Origin: Caenorhabditis elegans
Taxonomy: Eukaryota; Nematoda; Chromadorea; Rhabditida; Rhabditidae
DNA: 64,000 nt
Assembly: GCF_000002985.6 (NCBI RefSeq)
Contig: NC_003280.10
Coordinates: forward strand, 14,938,501-15,002,500
Reading direction: 5' to 3'
In this document: in pieces, positions 40,511 through 50,030 of the stretch
How positions within the stretch are numbered: position 1 is the first letter of the stretch
Layout: every line of letters starts with the position of its first letter
Notes under the pieces: generated by a model
The model's input: only the letters and a program-made list of their open reading frames with translations
The model's database searches: none
What the model was told of the DNA's origin: nothing
Position numbers and translations under genes: made by a program

Positions 40511-41783
40511 TATATTTTTCGATTTCTGCAAAGCTTTTGATAAAGTCTCTCATGACATACTTATTTCTAAAATCAAATCGCTTGGCATCAACCCCGTCTT
40601 TTGCAATTGGATATCCTGTTTTCTAAGCAATCGCACTTTCTCAGTCAAAATCAATTCCACAGTTTCCGCTAATGCCCTCCCCATCCCTTCCGGGGTCAGT
40701 TACAGGTCCCCTTCTTTTTATATTGTTTTTGAACGACCTACTCCTATCCATACCCCCTTCTATTCAATTTTCTTGTTTTGCTGACGATGTGAAAATATTC
40801 AGTCACGATCCAATTGAACTTCAAAGCACAATTGATCTCATTGTAGATTGGTCTATGAAAAATCAGTTACCGCTTGCTCCCACCAAAACGGCCCTACTCC
40901 ACATAGGAACTCAAAACCCTAGGCTTAATTTCAATATTGACTCCCTACCCATCGTCCCCAGTTCCTCTGTTAGAGACCTCGGGCTTATCACCGACGATAA
41001 ATTGTCATTCAAATCGCATATCAATAGAACCTCTTCCCTGGCACTTCTTAGGGCAAAACAGATCCTAAAATCCTTCCCCTCTGGCTCCATTAAATTCTAT
41101 GTGAACCTGTTTAAAACGTATGTCTCACCAATTCTTGACTATGGGTCCCACATTTACTCCCCTCCCCCTCATTCAAAACTGTCAGGTGCATTAGAATCCG
41201 CTCTCAAATACTACTCAAGAATAATACTACAACGTAACAATATACAATACAAAGTATCGGAAACATCACATAGAAACACCTCAATAGTTTATTCACTTTC
41301 ATATAAAAACCGCCTAAGCATTCTCAACATGGCCACAGCCCGCTCAACACGCTTAAAATCACAGCTTGTTCTCTTGTATAAAACTATAACAAGCGCTGTA
41401 CATTTCCCAGATGCAAAAAGATTCATTTTGCATGTCAGATCTCAACGTCGGCCGATGCTCCTTTCTCTAGTCAATCCAAAGTCCAAAGGTTTCTTTTCTA
41501 TTGTCGTTCCCCTTTGGAACAGTATAGTTCACAACGTATCAACATTCCTTTCCCCCTCCCAGTTTATGAACCTCATAAACCAACAAATCTCATTCTTTTA
41601 AATTTCTCGTTGATTTATCCTCTTCTGTCAAATAGTATTTACTTTTCATACTTAAGATGGACTCTGACGGGTCTTTCTTATTTTATGTGTTATTCGATTT
41701 TCCCCGTTGATTTTCTATGTATTACATTTTGTTACTATTTATCAAATTTCGAATAAACAAACAAACAAAACAAACAAACAACT
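40511..41783 (+). mobile_element. 5'-truncated non-LTR retrotransposon (CR1/jockey-like), RT 3' part
   Basis: The reverse transcriptase palm is recognisable: FFDFCKAFDKVSHDILISKI (motif A), then GSVTGPLLFILFLNDLLLS, then the FADDVKIF active site, followed by the thumb/connection region to a stop at 41599-41601. One frameshift near 40695, at the expected PQGSVTGP block, breaks the frame. No endonuclease domain precedes it, as expected for 5' truncation. The 3' end is AATAAACAAACAAACAAAAC, a short CAAA-type tail typical of C. elegans CR1-clade LINEs. Confidence 0.88.
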
Positions 41784-42456
41784 TGAGTTTTGAATTTTTG
41801 ACATTTTACTTTTAAAAAACCCAAAATTTTCGAATTTTCATTTTTTTTAAATCAAAAATTGATTTTTTTTTTTCGATTTTTCTTGAAAAATTAAAAATTT
41901 TTGGCATTTTCCTGAAAAAATCCAAACTTTTCGGATTTTTTTCAAAAAAAAGCTCAAAGATTTCTTTCTGAAAGAAATCGAAATTTTTCAATATTCCGGA
42001 ATAAAAATTTTTAAAATAATCGAAAATGTTCGATTTTTCCTTAAAAACCATTTTTTTCGCAAAATTTGAAATTTTTTTCCTGAAAAAATCCAAATTTTTC
42101 CAATTTTTCCGAAAAAAGAGCTCAAAAATTAAAATTTCTGGATTTTCCCGAAAAAGACGATTTCTTGTTGGAAAAATCGAAAATTTTTAAATTTCCAGAT
42201 TAAAAATCAAAAAAAATTGAAATTTTGGCTTTTTCCTCTTAAAAACTCCGAATTTTTCGAATTTTTCGTTTTTCAATGACACCCTTGGTCTGGGAATTTT
42301 AGGGGAAAAAATGAATAAAATGAGAATAACCGTAACATTGAACAGCGGAGACGGGAGAAGAGTTGTGTGGTCAATACATAAATACCGGAAAATGTCTGTG
42401 GAAGATTCGAGGGAAAAAAAAAAAAAAACGGAATTTAAAACATGGCCGAGAGAAAT
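41784..42456. other. AT-rich filler
   Basis: Imperfect runs of GAAAAATTTCGATTTTTC-type sequence on both strands, no coding signal. A short less-biased stretch (42285-42440) contains nothing I recognise. Confidence 0.5.
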
Positions 42457-42576
42457 TTAGTAGAGCCCGCACGTGCGGAGGTTATCTCGAATGATAATGT
42501 CGGTGACGGCGTCGAAAACGAATCGAATGTTGTTAGTGTCGGTGGCACATGTGAATTGGGTGTATATTTTTTGATT
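42457..42576 (-). CDS. Heterotrimeric G-protein alpha subunit, C-terminal exon (fragment)
   Basis: A 39-codon exon behind a TTCTACAG acceptor, reading [20 protein letters not shown] ... and ending [12 protein letters not shown]. FTCATDT is the guanine-ring contact (TCAT motif) and CGLY is the receptor-contacting tail of the Go/Gi class, with the ADP-ribosylation-type cysteine four residues from the end. I find no exon encoding the P-loop or DVGGQR switch region upstream within the window. A weak candidate for the preceding piece is at 43640-43565 (minus strand, IQQEFEVMNKRTTGQ) but it lacks good splice sites. It is either the 3' end of a gene with distant exons or a duplicated relic. Confidence 0.75.
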   Translation of the reverse strand, partial: NQKIYTQFTCATDTNNIRFVFDAVTDIIIRDNLRTCGLY

Positions 42577-44091
42577 CTGTAGAAAAGGAATTGATTAGGA
42601 AAATTTGAAATTTTTGGGTTTTTTTCGGGAAAAAACTGAATTTTTTACTATTAAAAAATCAATAAACTTAAAATTTCTTGATTATTTTTGAAAAAAAGGA
42701 AAAATTGAAATTTTTCGGGTTTTTTTTCGTGAAAAAATCGAATTTTTCCATTAAAAATTTTTTAAAAAAATTCTAAAACTTTCGATTTTTTTCGTTTTTT
42801 CCACCATTTTTTCGTTTTTTTTCTATTGAAAAATAATTTTAAAAAATTCACATTTTTCGATTTTTCTTTTAAAAAATCAAAATTTTTTTGATTTTTTTTT
42901 CCGGAAAATTGAAACTTTTTGATTTATCGAAACTTTTTGATTTTATTATTTTTTTCAGGAAAAATCGAGAAATTGAATAGTAAGTTTCTTAATATTTTTA
43001 TAAAAAAAACCTAAAAATTTCAATATTTTTTTTAGGAAAACTCGAAAAAAATCGATGTTTTTGAGGAAAAGCCGAGAAAGTTCGATTTTTCAGAAAAAAT
43101 CCGAATTCCCCTATTTTCTTTTTTTCACTGAAAATCTAAAAATTTCAATCACTCGATTTTTCTGGAAACATCGTTCTTTCGATTAATTTTTTTGTTTTTC
43201 TTTTTTTTTACAGCAAAAACCTAAAAGTTTTGATTTTTTTTCGTGTAAAAAATAGAAAAATTTCGATTTTTTCAGAAAAAAAATCCGAATTCTCCTTTTT
43301 TTAAATATTTTTTTCAGAAAAACCATAAAATTCTCGATTTTTTTTCAGGAAAATTTGAAAAAATTCAATGTTTTTAAGGAAAAGCCGCAAAAGTTATGTT
43401 CCATTTTTCAAATTTTTCCGGGGAAAAACCTCAATTTTTTTAACAATAAAAATCCAGATTTTCCTGTTTTCTTTTTTTTACAGCAAAAACCTAAAAATTT
43501 TAATTTTTTTCGTGAAAAATCGAAATATTTTCGATTTTTTCAAAGGAAAAATAAATACAAAAAAGCCAGCTTTCTGTCCAGTAGTCCTCTTATTCATTAC
43601 CTCAAACTCTTGTTGAATTGTGTCGAAAAAGGCCGATTGTTAAATTTTTTTAAAGGAAAAATCGAAAAATTTTCGATTTTTCAGAAAAAGTCGAATTCTC
43701 CATTTTTTTAAAATATTTGTTCCCAGGAAACCCTTTAAAAATGTTTTTTTTTCAAAGAAAAAATCGGAAATTTTCAATTTTTTTAATTTTTTTGCAAGAA
43801 AAATAAATAATGTTTTATTTTTGATTTTGTTTAAGGCAAAAATGAAAATTTTTTAAATTTTTTTTCAGCCAAAACCCGAAAATTTATTTTTTCTATGAAA
43901 ATCCAGATTTTCCTTTTTTTTCAGTAAAAATCGAAAAATATCTTCTTTTTTTTAAATTTTTTTCAGCCAGAAGCTAAAAATTCGATTTTTCAAAATTTTT
44001 CAGGAAAAATACAATCTTCCTTTTTTTAAAACTTTTTAAGGGTTTTTTTCCAAAAATTCCGACTTTTTTTGGTGAAAAAAACGCTAAACCT
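42577..44091. other. AT-rich filler with a possible G-alpha remnant
   Basis: Mostly imperfect TTTTTCGATTTTTTCAGAAAAA sequence. Only 43565-43640 has normal composition; on the minus strand it reads FFDTIQQEFEVMNKRTTGQ, resembling the G-alpha segment that precedes IYTHFTCATDT, but a GT donor in the right place is absent. Confidence 0.45.
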
Positions 44092-44581
44092 TTAATGACT
44101 CAAAGTCATTTTAGTGTCCTTATCCACAGACGACGACTTTTGATATCCTTCGGGCTTTCCATTTTTGATATTACGCTTGCTCTCTTCATAAATTGAACGA
44201 GATCTGAAAATGTGAAAATTTGCACAATCTTTTCGAAAATTTAGAATCACCTCCTATAAATTTGCTCTTCTTCAGCAAATGGCTCCACCGATTTCCAATC
44301 GAGTTCCGCATGCCGATTCTCCTGATGACCATCGACTTCTTTTTGAGAAGCGAACAGGCGGCGACAATACGGACAATTGAAAGGATATTTCTTGACATGT
44401 TTGACAATATGTTCTAGCCTGAACGTTTCAATATATGTGAGGATTCAAATACTAGAAACAAATCGTACATCAAAGTTTTGTGCATCGTAGCTGTACACAA
44501 CGGACAGTGCCAAATTACTTTCTTAGATGGAGATTGTTGTGGCTTCATAAACCAGCACTCAGTATCTCCATCGTTTCCAGC
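44092..44581 (-). CDS. Small C2H2 zinc-finger protein
   Basis: Exons 44581-44469, 44418-44251, 44203-44092 join in phase. Finger 1 is CPLC-x11-HIVKH and is completed across the first splice; finger 2 is CPYC-x12-H-x4-H (CPYCRRLFASQKEVDGHQENRH). A charged, Ser/Lys-rich tail follows to the stop at 44094-44092. The first in-frame ATG is at 44548; the exon is also open upstream of it (AGNDGDTECWF). The exon at 45526-45355 lies upstream, but its donor phase does not fit this exon, so I give the start as uncertain. Two adjacent fingers suggest nucleic-acid or protein binding; no family assigned. Confidence 0.72.
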
Positions 44582-45354
44582 CTAAAAAACAATTTTTCAG
44601 GGAATTCAAGGTAAGAAAAATTTAGATTTTTTCAACAAAAAATTCCGGAAAATACAGATTTTCGCGTTTTTACCAATTTTTTAAAAAAATTTATATTTTT
44701 TAGTGTTTCTTTTTTAATTTAAAATTCCGAAAGTTTTCAGTTTTTTTATTTTTATTGTTTTAAAATTTGGATTTTTCAACTTTTTAAATCAAAATTTCAA
44801 AATTAACCAAAGATCCTGGAATTTAGAGATTTTTACAGAAACTTTTTTTTTCGTAAAAAATGCCAGAAAATGGCCTAAAATATCGATTCTTCTCAATTAA
44901 TTCAAAATTTGTTTAATTACAGATTTTTCACTTTTTTACAAATATCGTACTTCTTTTTGGGGTGATTTTAAGTGGAAAATTGACGAAAAATTATTTTAGT
45001 GCGTTTTTTGCCCATTTTTCCATGTAACTTCACTATTTTTTCCGCAATTTCCGGTTAAAATTCAGCTAAACATCGATTTTGGCGAATTTTTGTGGAAAAT
45101 TCCAATTTCCGTACGTGAATAGTGAATTTTCGCGAAATTTTTCAAAATTTTCAAATTGGTACTAGAAAAATCACTCAAAACCGTCTTTTTTTTTTAATTT
45201 TTCAATAAAAATCGTGGAATTTTTCACCAGAAAACTCGCCAAACTCGATTTTTAACTAAATTCTAATTTAAAATTGCCGAAAAAGAGTAAATTTTCGTGA
45301 AAATTTCGCCAAAAAACGCACAAAAACCCTTTTTCCCTCATTTTCCAACCGTAC

Positions 45355-45526
45355 CTATCCCGGGCTATCATCTCTGAAGCCAGCGATTGCTGCTGTTGTT
45401 GGATGGCTTGAGGTGGCATTGACTGTAAAGGAACATCCTGTGGTCCTCCAGGAGGGGGTCCGCCACGCGGCTGGAACAAAAACGACTCGTCGGGGTATTG
45501 TGGGTCCATTTGACGGTTTCCGAGAG
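45355..45526 (-). CDS. Pro/Gln-rich first exon, gene uncertain
   Basis: A clear coding exon: a TATTTCAG acceptor, 17 bases, then ATG at 45509 opening MDPQYPDESFLFQPRGGPPP and a QQQQQ run, ending RD+AG at an AG|GTACGG donor. The short leader suggests a trans-spliced first exon. It leaves phase 2, whereas the next minus-strand exon (44581) needs phase 0, and no intermediate exon is visible in 44600-45350. Either an isoform ends soon after splicing (the joined frame meets a stop after about 11 codons) or a connection is missing. An N-terminal region of the zinc-finger protein is the natural guess. Confidence 0.6.
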
Positions 45527-45539
45527 CTGAAATATTGAA

Positions 45540-47300
45540 AAAAAAAGATTTTTAAAAAAATTATTTCCTTTATTAAACGGGAAAACAGCAGAGGCAAAAC
45601 GGATGACGCATAGGAAATTTACTGATAAACTTTACATTGGAGGTTTTAAAATAAATTGACAGAAAAATTCAATTTTTCGCTAAAAAACACAAATTTGGCA
45701 AAAAAATTCAAATTATGGCAGAAAAACTGAAATTTTGACAGAATTTTTTTTTTCATAAAAAATAAATACATTTTAGGTTAAAAACACAGATTTTTTTCAG
45801 AGTAAATTTTAGAAAAATACGAATAATTCGATTTTTTTAAAATTTTTTTTAAACGTCTTCTTAAATTAATAAGACATTCCCTAATTTTCAAAAATTGTGA
45901 GGTTTAAAATCGATTTTTTCGAGTTTTTTCAACAGAAAATTGTGGAAAAATAAGATTTTTATGGAAAAATTGATTTTTTTTTAATTTTTAAAAATTTTGC
46001 AACAAACAATAGTTTTTTTTTCAAATTCCGTTAAATTTTACCCAGAAACTGAAATTTTTTGGGTTTCATCCAGTTTTTCGAGTAAGTTTCCGAATTTTCA
46101 CGAAAAAAAATGACATGTTGGCTGAAAAATTCAAAATTTTAAATGAAAAAAAAAGTTTTTTTCGTTTTTCAGTCAAAATTTAGATTTTTCAGTCAAAAAT
46201 TAAGTTTTTTTCAGTCAAAATTTAGATTTTTCTGTATAAAATTAAGTTCTTCAGTCAAAATTTAGATTTTTCTGTATAAAATTAAGTTCTTCAGTCAAAA
46301 TTTAGATTTTTCTGTCAAAAATTAAGTTTTTCAGTCGAAATTTTAATTTTTCAGTCCAAATTTGAATTTTTCGGTCAAAATTTAGATTTTTCTGTCAAAA
46401 ATTAAGTTTTTCAGTCAAAATTTAGATTTTTCAGTCAAAAATTAAGTTCTTCAGTCAAAATTTAGATTTTTCAGTCAAAAATTAAGTTTTTTTCAGTCAA
46501 AATTTGAATTTTTAGTCGAAAATCAAATTTTGACTGAATAAATTCAAATTTCGACTAAAAAATTCAAATTTTGGATGAAAAATTCAAATTTTGGCTGAAA
46601 AATTCAAGTTTTGGATGAAAAATTCAAATTTTGGCTGAAAAATTCAAGTTTTGGATGAAAAATTCAAGTTTTGGATGAAAAATTCAAGTTTTGGATGAAA
46701 AATTCAAGTTTTGGATGAAAAATTCAAATTTTGGCAGAATAAGGAAACTCGGCATTCAAATTTATGGCAAGACTATTTCACTTGAACATTTTCAAACAGA
46801 AAATATGAAAATTTGCAGAAAAAACATCTAATTTCAATGCATAAAATCAAAAACAATTTTTTTGAATTAAAAACAAAATTTTTTTATTCGCACACGTGAA
46901 ACGAGCGCAACCGTAACCGAAATTGACTCTTCGTGGTGAGACTCGGCGCAGGATTTACGGGCCCGGCTAGCTTGGTGTCGTTTTGGTTTTTTTTTTTAAT
47001 TTTTAATTGTTTTTAAACGGCAAAAACATATTTTTTTCCAACTTATTTTATCTGGAAAAAACTAGAAAATACCTTCATTTTTCAGATAATGGTGTAAGCC
47101 CTCGGCTTTTGTTCAGTTTTCAATCAAAATTCGAAAAAAGTAGGAATTCCTGGATCCGTTTTTTAATTCTAGTTTTGCAAGGTCACGCAAACGTGAGAGA
47201 TGAAATTAGTTTCCGCTAATCAGTTTCAAAAATTTCACATTAGTATCCTTAAAAATCTAAGAATGTATATTCTCTGTTTTCTCATAATCTTTAACATTTT
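45540..47300. repeat. AT filler and inverted satellite-like array at 46140-46740
   Basis: From about 46150 to 46510, 20-22-bp units of TTTTTCAGTCAAAATTTAGA repeat. From about 46510 to 46735 the array continues in the complementary sense as AAAAATTCAAATTTTGGCTG and AAAAATTCAAGTTTTGGATG. The two halves are thus oppositely oriented versions of one unit. A GC-richer patch at 46890-46980 has no recognisable product. Confidence 0.7.
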
Positions 47301-47305
47301 TTCAG

Positions 47306-47775
47306 CCCAACTGCGGAGAATGCGTGCTCTACGAAGATCCCCAGTACCCGGAAAACTACATTCCCGGCAGTCCGTCTCGACGGTGGCAAGGAGCCCGAGA
47401 AAATACTGAAACCCGACGATTGGAACGATTTTTCATTCAGTAAATCAATTTTTTTGACATAATCCAATATTTTCAATTAAAAAAAACAGCAAAACGCTCT
47501 GCGGCTTTTGAAAATGCTATTTCTTCCTGGAAAATTTAGTCTTTGCTGAAAATTCCGATTTTGAGCTCAACTTCCCTCTTGGAAACGAAAAAAAAAAAAT
47601 CGAAATTTAGCTCATAATGTCGATTCTGAGCTCAATGTTGCGATGAACATGCTGAAAAAAAATTTCTGGGTTTTTTTTTCGTAGATTCTCTGCTGTACAA
47701 TCAGGATCAGGGACGTGGAGGAGGAGGTGGTAGCGGTGGAACATCATGATATCAGAGACCTCCGTATCGAGCTCT
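47306..47775 (+). pseudogene. Decayed partial copy of the RGG-protein gene
   Basis: 47306-47432 copies the start of the exon at 48165 (PNCGECVLYEDPQYPENYI), then loses two bases relative to the intact copy, so the frame shifts although LDGGKEPEKILKPDDWND is still readable in another frame. 47693-47775 copies the later part (YNQDQGRGGGGGG ... and RDLRIEL in place of RPPYRG) with a stop. The middle is replaced by AT filler. Both lie in the same order and strand as 48165-48725. Confidence 0.8.
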
Positions 47776-48164
47776 CTGATTTAAAAAAAAACTAATTTGC
47801 TTGAAAATAGGATTTTCACGAACATTTGGCGTTTTTGGCCGAATTTTGCCACGAAAAACTCTGAAAATCGGAATTTTCAGCTCATTTTTTCGATAAAAAA
47901 GTCTAAAATTCTGCCTGAATTTCTCCACAAGAAACCCGAATTCCTACAATAATAGGAAATTTTCAACATTTTTCAGTGAAATTTTGTGTTTTTCCGATTT
48001 AAAAATGAACTAATATTCTTGAAAATTCAATTTTTGCTGAAATTTCGAATTTTAAGTCGAACTTTGCCACGATCTGAAAATCTGAAAGAAGTTTCAAAAA
48101 ACTTAAAAAAAAAAAGAGAAAAAATAAGTAAAAAATTTATTTTTCAAATATTTCAATATTCCAG

Positions 48165-48725
48165 ACCAACTGCGGAATATGCGTGCTCTACGTGGATCCC
48201 GAGTACCCGGAAAACTATATATTCCCAGCGATCCGTCTCGACGGAGCCAAGGAGCCCGAGAAAACGCTGAAACCCGACGACTGGAACGATAGACGAGACG
48301 GGTGGTATCAGCCACAAGCGGGCTTTAATCGAAACGCGCCACGTGGAAGTCTGGATCAATCGGGCCATCGACAAGTGCATCACTATGTGAGAGGTGGTGA
48401 TGGCGGCGGCGGATACCGAGGATACAGCTATGATGATCGGAGAGGCGGTGGCAGTGGTGGTGGTGGATACAACGATCGTCAAGATTTCGGCCGAAACTAT
48501 GGAGGAAGAGACGGTGGAGGTCCCCAGAGATACCATGATCAGCAGCGTCAAGGAGGCTATCAAGGAGGCGGTTATGGTGGCGGAGGATCCTATCATCAAC
48601 CGTACAATCAGGATCAGAGACGTGGAGGACGTGGTGGTGGACCACCAGGATACCAGAGACCACCGTATCGAGGTGGCAGAGGCGGCGGTGGTGGAGGCTA
48701 TCAGGGAAATTCATCATGGAGATAA
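48165..48725 (+). CDS. RGG/Gly-rich protein, terminal exon
   Basis: Starts after an ATTCCAG acceptor and reads TNCGICVLYVDPEYPENYIF, then LDGAKEPEKTLKPDDWNDRR, to a stop at 48723-48725. About 45 residues of ordered character are followed by some 140 residues rich in Gly, Arg, Tyr and Gln with RGG, GGGYGGGG and PPYRGG motifs, the composition of RNA-binding, phase-separating RGG domains. No RRM or KH domain is visible. There is no ATG in this frame at the exon start, so at least one upstream exon must exist; I could not find it, unless it lies beyond the satellite. A decayed tandem copy sits about 0.8 kb upstream. Confidence 0.75.
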   Translation, partial: TNCGICVLYVDPEYPENYIFPAIRLDGAKEPEKTLKPDDWNDRRDGWYQPQAGFNRNAPRGSLDQSGHRQVHHYVRGGDGGGGYRGYSYDDRRGGGSGGGGYNDRQDFGRNYGGRDGGGPQRYHDQQRQGGYQGGGYGGGGSYHQPYNQDQRRGGRGGGPPGYQRPPYRGGRGGGGGGYQGNSSWR

Positions 48726-49217
48726 TCATCAGCATTCAATCGATCTTTGTTCTATTATAATTTTATTTTATTTCACTTTATTTTCACCTTTTCAAGCTAT
48801 TTAATTGCCCTATTTATTACTTTATAAATATCCTGAAAAATTAATGTTTTTGTAAAAACAGATTGCTGCATGCAGCACTAATTTCCAGGACCTTTTTGAC
48901 TGCAGTACTACTGGAGACTGCAGCATTAATTTTCAAACGGCAATTTTCAATTGGAGATCACTAGTTGTTAGTCAGAAAACCTAATATTTTTAATAGAAGT
49001 TCATCAAAAATATGAACTTTCGTAGTACGGAACTTCCGACCCCTACAAATTTTTAAAACAAATAAATTAATCAAAATTGAAGTATAAAAACGTACGAAAA
49101 AAGAACTTTTCGGTCGACTCCCAAAAAAACGAGTGGCAAAAACTGAATAATCGTCACTGTGGGACGGTAAATAAAAAACTTGTGTAGTATACAAATTTTT
49201 GAAATATATACATTATA
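48726..49217. other. RGG gene 3' UTR and intergenic
   Basis: AT-rich 3' UTR with ATAAAT-like hexamers near 48822; then GACTGCAGTACTACTGGAGACTGCAG and a stretch containing TTCCGACCCCTACAA and GGTCGACTCCCAAAAAAACGAG-like sequence. Related copies of that stretch occur near 53010 and 56385, on either side of the Helitron block. Confidence 0.5.
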
Positions 49218-49394
49218 CACGTGGTGCCAGGATGCCCCATATCGGTTTGATCTACAAAAAATGCTGGAATTTTTTGTCCAAAAATAATGTGACGTCAGCA
49301 CGTTCTTAACCATGCGAAATCAGTTGAGAACTCTGCGTCTCTTCTCCCGCATTTTTTGTAGATCAACCGAAATGGGGCTTTCTGACACCACGAG
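49218..49394. mobile_element. MITE-like terminal-inverted-repeat element
   Basis: Starts CACGTGGTGCCAGGATG and ends with the approximate inverse CTGACACCACGAG. Inner arms GGTTTGATCTACAAAAAATG and TTTTTTGTAGATCAACC also mirror each other. Core: TGACGTCAGCACGTTCTTAACC and TGAGAACTCTGCGTCTC. Further copies: 38593-38750 (left tip missing), 57714-57888 and 63010-63172 (right end missing, inner part inverted). Non-coding. Confidence 0.8.
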
Positions 49395-49901
49395 CATTAT
49401 ACTCGTTATTTGAAAACTAACAAAACATTTTAAAAACTCCATGTCTAACACAATCTATATAGATCTTCCTTGTTCTTTCATTTCATCACGATACTTTAAT
49501 ATTTTAAAATAGTTCTTTTCCATCTGACCGTACATGTTCCTATTAAAGGTGGTGCAGTCGAGGTTTTTTTTATTGCTTAATTAGATTCGAAATTGTCGGG
49601 AAACATCAAACTTTATAATGAAATTTCGTGAAAACTTTTCAAAAAAAGTTATGGTGGCTCAAAAAATGACCTTAAATTAGTTAAAATTTGAAATTTGACC
49701 GATTTGTCAGCAGCTGGAAACAAACTTTTTTGAAATCCCCGTCCAATTTTTGTTTTCATCTTGATTTAGGTACATTTAAGGACAATGGATTACCTGATTT
49801 GGTACAATTTAATTGTTTCTGGCGATCACACCATCTTCAAATATGAATGCACTTTGTTGCAATTTGGCACGTCAATTTGGATAGCCAGATGTTCTATTGT
49901 A
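49237..49901. repeat. Source or sister copy of the 665-bp duplicate at 38593-39257
   Basis: Near-identical, gap-free partner of 38593-39257. Here the sequence continues into GATGTGAGAAAAGGGG and on to the small gene at 50031, so this copy is in native context and the other is the derived one. Confidence 0.9.
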
Positions 49902-50030
49902 GATGTGAGAAAAGGGGTGTCATTGTCAAAAATGAGTGGGAATTCTCCCGTGAGCGTTCTTACATGTGTCATTTACTTGTTCGCAGGTCTCGTCATTTCA
50001 TTTGTCTCATTGTGCAACAGATAGACGGCC

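Noticed and set aside
44600..44625. Plus-strand micro-exon between TTTTTCAG and GTAAGA
   Set aside because: The consensus match is good, but only 10 bases lie between and no flanking plus-strand exons exist.
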